From NCBI GenBank assembly GCA_030685235.1, contig MU839082.1:434001-498000 (forward strand): a stretch of 64,000 bases of DNA. The letters run 5' to 3'. Positions within the stretch are counted from its first letter, which is position 1. The number at the start of each line of letters is the position of its first letter. The translations under genes and the position numbers were made by a program. The notes beneath the pieces were generated by a model, which was given only the letters and a program-made list of their open reading frames with translations, did not search any database and had not been told where the DNA came from. Origin of the DNA: Copromyces sp. CBS 386.78. Taxonomy: Eukaryota > Ascomycota > Sordariomycetes > Sordariales > Sordariaceae. Shown piece by piece: positions 32,529 through 42,862 of this stretch.

Positions 32529-35372
32529 CTAGTAGCTGTAGCCCCCTTTCTTATCGTGTCCACCGTCTTCATCACCTTCCATCACCCCATCTAGGCCGCC
32601 GCCACCTTGATCTCCTCCGCCCGAGAACCAACCGCCAAAGACAAGCTTGACCAACAATCTGTCCACACCACCCACTCGTCTAGGCACGTATTCTCCCGCC
32701 TCTTGGATCTTTCCCTTACCAACTTCTTCTGACCTCCATCCCCTCTTCCTCTTTCGACCAGCTTGAACCGTATCAGGTGCGTCATCGACAATGAGATAAT
32801 CATCAGCCCCGTCATCCTCTTCTTCTTCCTCATCAAGCCCACTCGCACGGTCAGAGGCACCTGATGACGAGAAGGGCGATGTTTCGATCCTCTTGAGCTC
32901 CTGTACGACTTCCATGATGCCGTTCTTAACTTTGTTGGCAACGGTTTGAAGTTGTGCAGTGAGGTCACGTTCCTCCTTTTTCAGATCAATAAAGGCATCG
33001 ACGACACCCACATCTTCCTCAAGATCGGCGGCGGCCCAGACTTGCTGTAGGCGATGCATTAGCGCGACCAGGTGATCAATGTTGACGAGTAGTTCGTATA
33101 GAGGATCGGTAAAGGATTCGAGGGTAAGCAGAAGCCGTCTAAGTAAGGCACGGAGGTAGACCCGGTGCGCGGTAGCGAGGGTCTGGGGGTCACGGGGTTG
33201 GCGGCTAGGGTCATTAGAATTGGTAGGCGCAGGAGGGGGGTTGGCAGCGGTGTTAAGCCAAACATCGGACTCTTCCAGATCACCCTCGGCGTGAGACTCA
33301 TCTTCAACCATGTCAATGTCGTCGTCGTCATCGTCATCGTCATATCCACCCATGGAGACATCGCCATCCCATGTCCTCTTTGAGCCGAAGCTGCGCTTGG
33401 ATAGCCTCGAGTCTCTCCCTCTCTCACTGATCAGGCTCTTGCCAGTAAAGGCTCGGCTCCTTAGGCCTGTGGAAGCTCGGCTTCTCCTTCCATCAGCCCC
33501 ATCCTTCTTCTTCTTCTTCTCATCAGAAGTCCTGTTGCCGCTGCCGCCGTGCAGCCAGTCCTCGAAACCCTCGGTCAGGCCTTCAACCACTTCGCCCTGA
33601 AAATACGCTTCCGTCTCGCCTAGGAAGAAGATGGCCGCGCTGGCGGTGGCCCACGCGGTACGTAGTGTCTTCTCGCGCTTATCAACTCGTTCTCTGAGGG
33701 CCTTGACACGCACTCTGCTTCTGCCTATGCGCGGAGGTGCCGGATGATGCCGTCTCAGACTAGTAATCTTCCACAGATCTGTCAACCGTAAATGTGCTCT
33801 GCGCAGCGATAGGAGATAGCTGTTGATAGCCGTGTATGTCTGGACATCTTGAGGACTGAGAAACAAGTCCAGTGGGGAGGGGATGTTCATTGTCAAGATG
33901 GTTGGGGCCGAGAACAGGAGGTTGCGGAACGGTGTCTTCGCAATCTTCAACGACCCGATTTCTTCAGCTACGGCGGCGGCTGTGGGCGTCATCGTTCTGG
34001 AAGGGTTATCCGTGGCGTTCTTAGGGATGGTCAACCGGACATGATCCCTGGCAAGTTCCAACCCCTCGTCCTCTTCAGACTGAAATTCCCCTTGAAGAGC
34101 ACCCATTGCTTGCCATACGCGGGTAAGCACGCCGGCCACTTCACCCTCCTTGACAACAACAATGCCGTGACTGCCCCCCGCCGAAGCACCGCCACTATCG
34201 CGGGACTTCTCGTAGGCGGACAAGTTTTCGGCTCGCCGCCATCGGCTGCGCATTTTCTCATCAGCTTGCTGGGTGAGTGCCATAGCGAATTCTCCCCGCC
34301 GGAGGAGAAAAAAGTCACGAAGCAGCTGAAGATACTTCTCCACATCGCTGAGCGGGAGCAGCTGCGCCAGAGTGGTTCTTGAGAGATACTGTCTGATCTC
34401 GGTAATGGTATTCGAAAAGGTTGCGGGGTCAATCGGATGCGAAAGGGTCGAAATCTTGGTAAGTTGCGTTGAGAGGTGATCCGTCCCCCTGAGACTGGAG
34501 TCTTCCACACTCTTGGCGCGGATCTGGCGCAGAGACCTCCCGATGAAGAGCATGGAGGCGGCTGTAGATCGCGTGACGAACTTGGGAAGAAGCTCTTGCA
34601 CGCACAGGAACTGTTCTTCGCCATCTTCATCCTCTTCCCTCCACACAAAGAAGTCATCAGCCCCAAAATCTGGCAACCGCCCATACAACACCCACGCAGA
34701 GACTTGCTTCAGCCACGCTGTTTCGGCCACCTTGACCAGGCTCTTGACCACCTCTTCAATATCCTTATATCCGGTCTGCATCAACTCCCTCAACCGGTTG
34801 ATCACCATGGGACCTGAATGCACTGGCGGCTCACGTCTCCTAGTCGCCGAGCTGCTGTGCCCCTTCTGGGCGGGCCGATGAGTCAAGTCATGGGGTTGGC
34901 TCCCTTCCCACTCCATCTGGTCGACACTCTCCGCATTCTCCTTCACGCCCTTCATCAACAGCTCTACAAAGCTCCATAGCCATTCCATGCATCTGTTCCA
35001 CTCATCGAACTCGCCAACCACCGCCGTCAGAGGCACAATGTTGTAGGCACCCACAAGTGCGGCATCTTTCTTCAGTATCGTCTCCTCCACTTGCAGTACC
35101 TTGCGCTGAAAGGCAGCAAGATGGTCATTCCGAATGGCGGTAGCGATAGCACGGCAGATTATGGAGGGGTGAGACGTGCTAATGCGAGCTGTATGAGAGA
35201 GCAGGTTGATGTGGAGTTCTGAAAGGTTGGCAAGCTTGGACAAGAGGGCGCGTTCGGGAGGAGTGAGGGCTGACTTTAGCGGAGAGTCATTGGGGGTTGT
35301 GGAGGTGGCTGCGGCGTGTTGTAAGAGAGGTGAAGGGTGTCCCGAGAGGGACAAGAGAATTTCGTGGAGCAT
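32529..35372 (-). CDS. gcp4: Gamma-tubulin complex component 4 (GCP4/Spc97-Spc98 family)
   Basis: One unbroken frame of 947 residues from ATG 35372. The N terminus MLHEILLSLSGHPSPLL is typical of GCP4 proteins. The Grip1 region follows (ETILKKDAALVGAYNIVPL, then FDEWNRCMEWLWSFVELL). The segment containing GRLPDFGADDFFVWREED leads to LLPKFVTRSTAASMLFIGRS, a strong GCP4 signature. The Grip2 region covers about residues 430-900 (LFLSPQDVQTYTAINSYLLS; later VYLRALLRRLLLTLESF and LHRLQQVWAAADL). Acidic and Ser-rich insertions (DDDDDDDDIDMVEDE) make it longer than the ~670-residue animal protein. It acts in gamma-tubulin ring complexes at spindle pole bodies to nucleate microtubules. The Gly-rich C terminus (GGGDQGGGGLDG) is unusual. 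Confidence in the family is high. Confidence 0.93.
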   Translation of the reverse strand: MLHEILLSLSGHPSPLLQHAAATSTTPNDSPLKSALTPPERALLSKLANLSELHINLLSHTARISTSHPSIICRAIATAIRNDHLAAFQRKVLQVEETILKKDAALVGAYNIVPLTAVVGEFDEWNRCMEWLWSFVELLMKGVKENAESVDQMEWEGSQPHDLTHRPAQKGHSSSATRRREPPVHSGPMVINRLRELMQTGYKDIEEVVKSLVKVAETAWLKQVSAWVLYGRLPDFGADDFFVWREEDEDGEEQFLCVQELLPKFVTRSTAASMLFIGRSLRQIRAKSVEDSSLRGTDHLSTQLTKISTLSHPIDPATFSNTITEIRQYLSRTTLAQLLPLSDVEKYLQLLRDFFLLRRGEFAMALTQQADEKMRSRWRRAENLSAYEKSRDSGGASAGGSHGIVVVKEGEVAGVLTRVWQAMGALQGEFQSEEDEGLELARDHVRLTIPKNATDNPSRTMTPTAAAVAEEIGSLKIAKTPFRNLLFSAPTILTMNIPSPLDLFLSPQDVQTYTAINSYLLSLRRAHLRLTDLWKITSLRRHHPAPPRIGRSRVRVKALRERVDKREKTLRTAWATASAAIFFLGETEAYFQGEVVEGLTEGFEDWLHGGSGNRTSDEKKKKKDGADGRRSRASTGLRSRAFTGKSLISERGRDSRLSKRSFGSKRTWDGDVSMGGYDDDDDDDDIDMVEDESHAEGDLEESDVWLNTAANPPPAPTNSNDPSRQPRDPQTLATAHRVYLRALLRRLLLTLESFTDPLYELLVNIDHLVALMHRLQQVWAAADLEEDVGVVDAFIDLKKEERDLTAQLQTVANKVKNGIMEVVQELKRIETSPFSSSGASDRASGLDEEEEEDDGADDYLIVDDAPDTVQAGRKRKRGWRSEEVGKGKIQEAGEYVPRRVGGVDRLLVKLVFGGWFSGGGDQGGGGLDGVMEGDEDGGHDKKGGYSY

Positions 35373-36596
35373 GGTGGCGGACTTGATGCTGATGTTGACT
35401 TTGAAGTTGATGGTGGTGAGGGCGAGGTGGGTGGTGTCGAAAAGAGGGACGGCAGGGGTCTAAAACGGTAGAGCGACACCTGTTAGTATGAATGACCGAG
35501 ATATGTTGATTCTAGGGGTACTACTCACGGTTTCTCAGCCAGGTACGGAGATTCGTCGTCGTCCTGCGACTGTGATTGCCGCCTACCAAAGGCTTGAAAG
35601 AGAAGTATGAGGGTCCCGAGGATCTCGAACCTGCAGCACATGAGGTACGTGCCTGTGAGCCAGCTAGAATCGGCAGCCTAGACTGCTAAATGTAGGTGCT
35701 GCAGCGGGGTGTCGATCATGCCACTATAGGGACGACAGCGTTGTTTTGACACTAAAACCCAGAAAGGTAGGTATGGAAGTGGAGACAATGTATAGTCAAG
35801 CGATAGCGAAAAGAAATCAATCCAAGAATCGGAATTTCGAAGCTCGAAGATATAAACGATGGTGAATGCTCAGTAGTAGAAGCTTGGTGGTGGCATTTTG
35901 TCTTCCTCCGGTTCAAAGGGGGGACCACAGCACTTTTGTACCCCGAAAGACGGATGAACAGGTTGTGCTTGTTTGTCTGTAAGCTGTTGCCCGTGGAGGC
36001 CGCTGTTAACCTAGACGGAAGTCTCAATCGAACTGAGAGTGGTTAAGGTAGGCTCACTTGACTTGCAGGGGCAACCGCGATCCAGACGCGTTGTTCGGTT
36101 GGAGAAAGCACGACAGGGGATGTCGCGGTCACCTGACATCATGGCTCTTAATGCTGTCCCCGCGAATCCACTCTTCATGGGAACCTTTGAGGGTTACAGT
36201 CCAACACTGGCTTGCTTGTTTTTGTTTGTTCGAGACCTCTGGTCAACTCAGTTTCGATATGCCATACTGAATTTCCTTGATGCCTTCCTGACCCCTTCCT
36301 AGCCATTACATTGTGTCTTTGAGGGACAGTTCGGAATAGGTCTTGTCCAGTATACTACCTCTAGGAGTACCAAGCTAACAAACGAACCAGCATTTGATTG
36401 TAGACAAGAAGGATATCTGCCGATAAGAAGTTGTTACCTCCCGTCCTACAAACTTAGGTAAGCGTACACTTCAACGCAGCATAACCCATCGATGTAATCG
36501 TCCAAACGTGTGAAAAGAAGAAAGAGGTATAACGGATATTAGAAGGAAAGATCTAATCGAACATCACCCGCAGTGCAACTGTGCCTGCCTCAGCAA
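35373..36596. other. Intergenic between GCP4 and the senescence-domain gene
   Basis: Contains the GCP4 leader and promoter and repeat copy B. A GGTTCGAGATCC sequence (minus strand, near 35625) looks like a tRNA B box, but no acceptable cloverleaf forms around it. No gene is supported. Confidence 0.5.
36195..36394 (+). repeat. Diverged direct repeat, copy B
   Basis: Second copy of the repeat at 30122-30402, same orientation, about 6 kb away. Both copies lie just 3' of a minus-strand gene. Identity of the parent repeat is unknown. Confidence 0.75.
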
Positions 36597-38224
36597 TCAA
36601 CCCCATGTCTCAGACCTGCCATTCATCCCAGCCGGCTGTTTCCCACTTCTGATGCTCCCCGGCGACCTTCTTCCTGCACTGTTCATAGGATCGTGGTTCA
36701 TTCTTCCCTCGCCCGGACTCAACACTCCTCCGTCGCCTCCTCCGACCGTTACTACTCCTCCGTCTGCCGTCCGACCAACAACCATACCTTTTGCCACGCT
36801 CTTGAGAATAGCGCGTCTCGAAACACCGGTAACATCAATATAGACTAGACCGACGTTTTTCACGCCACCACCAACGCTCCTCGATATCTCGCCCGCTTCC
36901 GGACCCCACTTGTGTGCAACCACCGTGGTCGCGGCCTCCGAGGTTGATGCAAGCAAGTGTCGGCCAGCCTGCTCCACGCCATCCATGACCGTCGAGAACG
37001 CCATGAAGCTCTTGTTCAGCAGTCCAGGCTTGTAGTTATCCTGGGGCTGTCCATCTGGCCCGAAACCCCTGGTCCCCGTCTTTCTAGGCCCGCGACCGCC
37101 GAGGTTGGCGCCCATGTTCTGAGCAAACTTGCCAATCTGTCCTACAGTTTTGGCCGACAGAACAGCTGCGTTTCCGGTAAAGTGACTGATACGGCGAATG
37201 TGTTCGCGGGTGGCGGGCTTGAATTTCATGGGCTCAGCGGCCGGTACCGACCTTCTAGTGTAGTTATCGGCTTGGTTCTGCAGGAGCTTGGCAAGCATGT
37301 CGGAGCCCGTAATGATGAAGCGCGAGGCGGCGGACGCGTTCGAAACAAGGAAGGACTTCTTATACGCAGGGTGAAGTTCGGCATCGAGCAATTCGGGTGA
37401 GGCGGGAGCAACGTTGATCTTTCCGTTGGGCGTAGTCGGGAGCGTAATCTCAACCGGGTCTGTCGGACATTGAAAGTTAGCCAAAGCAACTTGGACAGAA
37501 TAAGATATGGGAAACGGAAGTACTGACCTTTCGATCCAGGTTTCAACATGCTATCCTCATGAACTTGGTAGCCCTCAGACAACTCGCCAATGACGCTACC
37601 GTCGTCCTCATCAACAAGCACGATTTGTCCTGGCGTGGGGTTGCTTCGGCTTCCCTGGGCATATGCCTCTCCAGGCCCATAGTCACCGGGGTTATATGCC
37701 GGCAAGTCCTCTGTTACCCCACCCTTGGACCTTGTTGTCGATGTTGCTGTGCCATCCTTTTCGCCGCTGCTCTTGTTGGTCCTTTGGCTCGTTGCCGGAG
37801 GTGGTGCCCGTTCAAGGAACGCAGTGCATTGCGCAAGAATCGTCTCAAAGGTGTCCACATCCTCCTGTATACCCTTCCTGCTTTCGACCGAGGGGAACTC
37901 GATCCTTGTAAAAGCACCGCTATCGGGTCCGAGATCCCATCTAGGAATCAGGTAGCTCGTAGGAGGTTGGTGGTAGATCTGGGTAGTCGCGGGAAGAGGA
38001 AGATCGAGCTCAGGCGGGAGGTGAAGATGCAAGTAAAAGTCCTGTTCGGCGTTTTCTGTGCCGAGTGCCGGGTCCGCAAAGGCAGAGCTTGTTGGGACCA
38101 TGAGCAGTGAGAGGGTCTGTGGCCCAGCGGGCGTTAACGATTCCTCCTTGCCATTGGCAATGTGGTAGGCTGATACGCCGTTGATGGCGTAGAGCAGCTT
38201 GGGGTCCTGTCGGGCAGTGGTCAT
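36597..38224 (-). CDS. Senescence/spartin-domain protein
   Basis: Two exons, 37528-38224 and 36597-37459, joined over a 68-bp intron (GTCAGT donor, ACAG acceptor), give 519 residues. The N-terminal half (MTTARQDPKLLYAINGVSAY) forms a compact domain with LSLLMVPTSSAF and a later GQIVLVDEDDGSVIGELSEG. The C-terminal part (about 290-460) contains the family pattern: SRFIITGSDMLAKLLQ, THREHIRR-like HTR region, LSAKTVGQIGKFAQNMG, MDGVEQAGRHLL, and GGGVKNVGLVYIDVTGVSRR. This matches the plant senescence/spartin domain (PF06911). Spartin-type proteins bind lipid droplets and transfer lipids; that role is inferred. The tail after the domain is Gly/Arg-rich and disordered. Confidence 0.88.
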
Positions 38225-41200
38225 GTTAGTTCAGGTTCAATGAGAGAACAGTGAACTGCGCCGCGATGGTCGTCGATGGTGTTGTTGATGGTTTGGCACA
38301 CTGCTTCAAAAATTGCTGAATGATGGTCTTACGTTGTGACTCGATGTCATTCTCGAGAGAACCTGTAGAGGTAGGTGGTGTTTGCTTTTATTGCGTCGAG
38401 CTTGGAAAGGTGACACGGGACGGCTTGAACAAGTGCTGGATGACGGCTTGGGACAAGAAACGACGTAACCGTTCTGTCGAGGGTTCCCTGATGACGCTCA
38501 GCAGCAGTCGGCGGGCAATGCGCTCGCTGCTTCCCTGCCCGGCTGATTGGTGCAGCTGCGGGCTATCCTGCTGTAAGTGTTAGGTATTATAGCACCCCTT
38601 CCCTGATCATAAGTCGTGCGATTCCACTTGGCGGGCGCAAAGTCGTGATGATGAACCGAGAATGTCCAAGGGAAGTGTTGGATGAATTAGGATCACAAGC
38701 GGTAGAGGTTTATGAGGATTAAAAGAGATGAGAAGGGTGAAATGTTCTAACCCCAGATATTTTGAGTTCCTGGGCAAGCGGGGTCAACTTTTGTTCCATG
38801 GAGATTCGAGTTCAAAATAGCAACAGCGACACTTGATTCCCACCATCCTTCCGCGGTTCCTGGGCAAAGAGCTGGGGTCTGGTTGCCTCCAGGCGCTTAC
38901 AGCTCTCTCCTGTGTGGAGCATGCAACAAGAGGCCTCTCGTGGAAACGTGATTGTGAAGCACCTGCGGCCGACGTCATTGGACTCCCCCACTAACATCAA
39001 TTTTGCCTTTGTGCCTTCATGCCTTCATGCGAACACGCCTCTCAACGTTTCCCGTTTGCCACGACAACGAAGGAGGAAAAATCCTTTGTGTGGCTCATAT
39101 CTTGCCCTTTATGATGGCTGTGCGCCGTTGTTGAAAGGTAATTTAGAGGCATCATGTTGATGTCCCCGCGTTCCTTGGCGTGGGAAAGCTTGTCGCCATT
39201 TGGGTCAGCGGATGGGGTTTGCCAAGCATTATGCCGCTGGGGATCTCCAGTCTCGAACGTCGGCTACCGGTAGTCTAGAACTCCAGTGCTTGTCACAGCC
39301 TCGTGTGGCTGTGGTCAATGCCAACATCAGTAGTAGGTAGGTATGTTGAGAAGTGGCGAGAGTGATGGGAGTTGTGATCATGCTGGCCTCTGCGGATCAT
39401 GATTGTTGACGAGTTTTAGAGTGCTCGACATTTCCACGAGAGTCCCCTGTCTCAGTCGCGCTCTCAGCTCTCCTTCAAGTTTGTGGAAAATACAGGGTTA
39501 GGGTTGTCTCTGGCTACTTGCAAGCCGCTTTCTGCTCGATACTCTGTCCAGTTGCAACCTGAAACGCAAAAAATAAGATGAAAGCGGGAGAAGAAAATCC
39601 ATTTTCATGTCGTACAGAGTTGGGTGGAGCTGGGTCTGTATCCCAGTTGACTCGACAAGTGCTCCAAGGCTGGCCAGAAGTCACTCGTATGCGGAGGCTA
39701 CCACATCCTTTCTTCTCATTGTGAACCCTCAATGCACATCACTCCTGTTTTTGAAGTTGAAGAGCACTTACATACCTTGAATACGTACTGGACTATGCAT
39801 TCAATCAAACCATCCATATCGTAACCGATCTTGCTGATCCAACAGGCCTCTATCTGCTGGGCTGTGTTCTGGAACAATTTGCCCAGAGGAGAATATGATG
39901 CTGGGGTCCATGGTACACGACGCGCAGCCGCATGGACCTGATCGACCATCAATGAGCCGAGTGACAGCGTACAACGAGTCTCGGAAGCCGACCGCCAAAG
40001 AGTATCAAAAGTGCCAGAGTGGCTGCAACAATTCCCGTCCCGGCCGCTACCGAACAACCACACACAGGGTAACCAGATCGTCCACCGTTCAACGGCTTCG
40101 AAAAGAGGCTGCCGAGACCCGGTGTGGTTACTCGCAGAAAGAGCCCAACTGTTGCGGTTCGTGATCCGGCAGCTCGAGGACCCTAGCGATTTGTCTAAGG
40201 TTGTTGGAATGGAAGACGCGGAATTGAGGACGGGAGCCGCCCAACCCCCGAAAAGATTCAGGTAGGTAGGTGGTCGGCTATCGAATGCTGTACCCCATCA
40301 TCCTGCCATGCAGCGGAAAAGAAAATAAGGGTCTCCAGCACCAGACCAAAGAGGAGACGGGCGGCATCAGGTATTGCAGCAGGCCAGCGTTCCTCGACAC
40401 TGTTCAGATTGTGTGGCGCTCAGTGTTAGGTCTCCTGAACACCCGTCTTTTTCTCTACAGCAGAGATGACTGGTGACCCATGATGTCGGGATTAGGTGTG
40501 GCATAGGTATATGTTGGGGGTCAAATACTGTGTAGGCGGTAGACTCGTCTAACTCGTTATGACCAGCAGCATCCTTGGCGAATTTTGACAGATACTGGAA
40601 GTGCATACGCAGTTCAATATTTGTTGATGATTTGCGCGGGAGACTAGTCGAGTGATGGCCGGACGGGATCCTTTTCAACGGTCTAGCAGCCCCTTTCTGT
40701 CAACATGGCTCTAAAAGTTGGCTGTCGCACTACAGGAATGGTTCGTTACAGTTGGGCCAGGCGGACCTGAGGAGAAACGTGAATGTGAGTTATGAGCACC
40801 AGTTGAGACGGAACTTCGTTCGCACATGCAATCCTCTGAACGCCATGCCGAAAATTGTGGTCCGGGTGATGCAGTTCTGGCCCGGTCTTGCAGCCTCTTT
40901 CGCCATGTTCTTTTCTTTTTCCTCGCCGGATATGCAAATATGGCGAATGCCACCAGGCAGAGATGACTATGTACGTACTTAGCCTCGCAGGGAAGGACGG
41001 TAGTAGAGTTAACGCAACACGGAATCAAAGGCGCTCGAGGAGTGGAAAAACTCGGCTGAAAACTTGAGACTGCGCAATAGGTGTGTCTAGAGGCAGTAAG
41101 AAGTATAAGGTAGTTGAGGCTGCTATTTTGGGCGCTGTTCCTTACTTGTGTTCCATGGAGAGCAAATGAGAAATGAGAGGGAAGGTGAAGCAAGCTCAAG

Positions 41201-42862
41201 AAAGGAAACCGGCAAGAGTGAAACCCTGCGTTGAAGGAAACCGAGAACGAGGAGAGAGAAGCGCGGGGAAAGGAGCAAGGGCGGACCTGGGCAAAGTTGT
41301 AGTTATCGGGGTAATCGGGGGAACCGGCCGTTATCGTGCTTATCATGTGGAGATTTAGTAGCGGACTAGTGGAGTTATCCGATCCGGGGGCGGAGAAGGG
41401 AAGGGTCCCCGTGTCTGATCAACAACTCCCAGTCACTCAGCTGCTGTCCGTTTACGGTCTTGATCTGTCATCGTCAATGCCGCCCGCTCCGTTCTTTCAT
41501 CTGAACTTTCCTCCGACATCACCTCCGACGTCGTCGTCTTCCACGTCCACACTTGTCAGCGACTTATCACCACTTTTTACTTTTATCCCAACTGCAGTCG
41601 ATATACCTACTTCTCACCACCGCACCAGTTCATTATTGAGGCGCATCCAAGGTTGAGCTCTCCATACATCTCCCCACGTACAGGCACGGTACCCGGCGCA
41701 TCATCACCTGTCACGGCAGGCTCCCGGCCAACAAGACTTCCCCCCCGCGGATCCTTCAATTTTGTGCGCATCAAAAGGAACGCCGGCCGCCTTCGTCTAC
41801 TTTATTGTATACTCAATTTCTCCATGTCAACTTGTTAACTGCATGCTTGACCTGATCCTCTGAGTGGCCATCAACAACCGAACCTCGTCCCCTACCTCAG
41901 TCCCGTCCTCAACGGGTCAACACCACTATCAACTGAGGCTGTAATCTTCACAGTACATTGCATACGCAGGCCACACTACCGAGCACCTGCTCCCTCAGAC
42001 GGCAGTCCTCTCTGCATCCAATCGTCTTATTCGAGACGGATTGACGCTGTCAAACATCTCTGCAGCCTGGATCAGCTAGTCGACTGGCCGCACATCATTT
42101 AGCACCACCACCACCAGACCACCACCGGCACCACTCACCACTTTCGATTCCAAGATACAATCCTCTTGATCAACTTGTGCCAGTCTGTATCCCGCCTCGC
42201 ATTCCGCTCTTCTTCTCGGACACATTTCCTAATCCTTTGCTATTTACAATTTACGCGGCATCGCTCAGGAGGTTGACGGCTAGTTGCATCCACGCTGGAT
42301 GCTGTCATACATTGCGCAAACGCCCGCCTGCTTCTGTTCCCCTTGTTGCTCCCGTGCTCCGTCTGAGCCTTTGAGTTGGCCTAGCCCAGTCTACCCAGAC
42401 ACCACCAGCCTACGAGAACGACCTTTTCCCCTGGGCCAGCCATCATCGCCGCCGCAAAGTCTACAACCATTGGCGCCTTGACAACTCGTCTGCTGCTTAT
42501 CCGAACCGTTACTACCAAGCCCTCTCCTCCTGCCGTTTCGGACGCGAGCACCAACACTATCCTGCCGTGCCCGTTGTGTACTTCCCTGTCGTGTCGTGTC
42601 GTGTCGTGTCATGCCCATACGCCTTCTGCCGGGCAATTCGACCTTGGATATTTAGTTGCTCTACTCGCAAGCAAGACATCGACCGTCTCGCATTCGTTCC
42701 TGCATCAGGTCGCTACCGCCCCGCGCCTGCTTTGACCGGCGTCTGCACTGTGGAGACGGCTCCGACGACATCTTGCCTGCCGATCGTGCCCGGCTTCTCC
42801 TCCGCAGACTGCTCTTCGTTCACGGGCCATTCTGTGGGCATTTTATCCTACTTCCGCTTTAG
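38225..42862. other. Gene-poor 4.6 kb region upstream of the Zn2Cys6 gene
   Basis: I find no frame with a recognisable family or convincing length. The 211-codon minus frame at 40711-41346 is low-complexity and antisense to C/T-rich leader-like sequence. Composition is ordinary. From about 41400 the plus strand turns C/T-rich with many CCACCAC and TCTCC runs, which suggests a long 5' leader for the transcription factor gene. That leader would contain several short upstream frames. A pentanucleotide repeat lies near its end. Confidence 0.55.
42586..42610 (+). repeat. GTCGT pentanucleotide repeat
   Basis: Five units of GTCGT in tandem, followed by GTCAT, in the probable leader of the Zn2Cys6 gene. 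Short arrays like this vary between strains. No function is implied. Confidence 0.8.

Noticed and set aside
35620..35735. tRNA-like sequence (minus strand) with a GGTTCGAGATCC B box and partly pairing ends
   Set aside because: The T stem does not pair, the anticodon stem finds no partner, and the acceptor has a mismatch. It is at best a degenerate tRNA-like sequence.
40711..41346. 211-codon minus-strand frame
   Set aside because: Low-complexity Ser/Phe-rich translation of purine-rich leader DNA; no family, no splice context.
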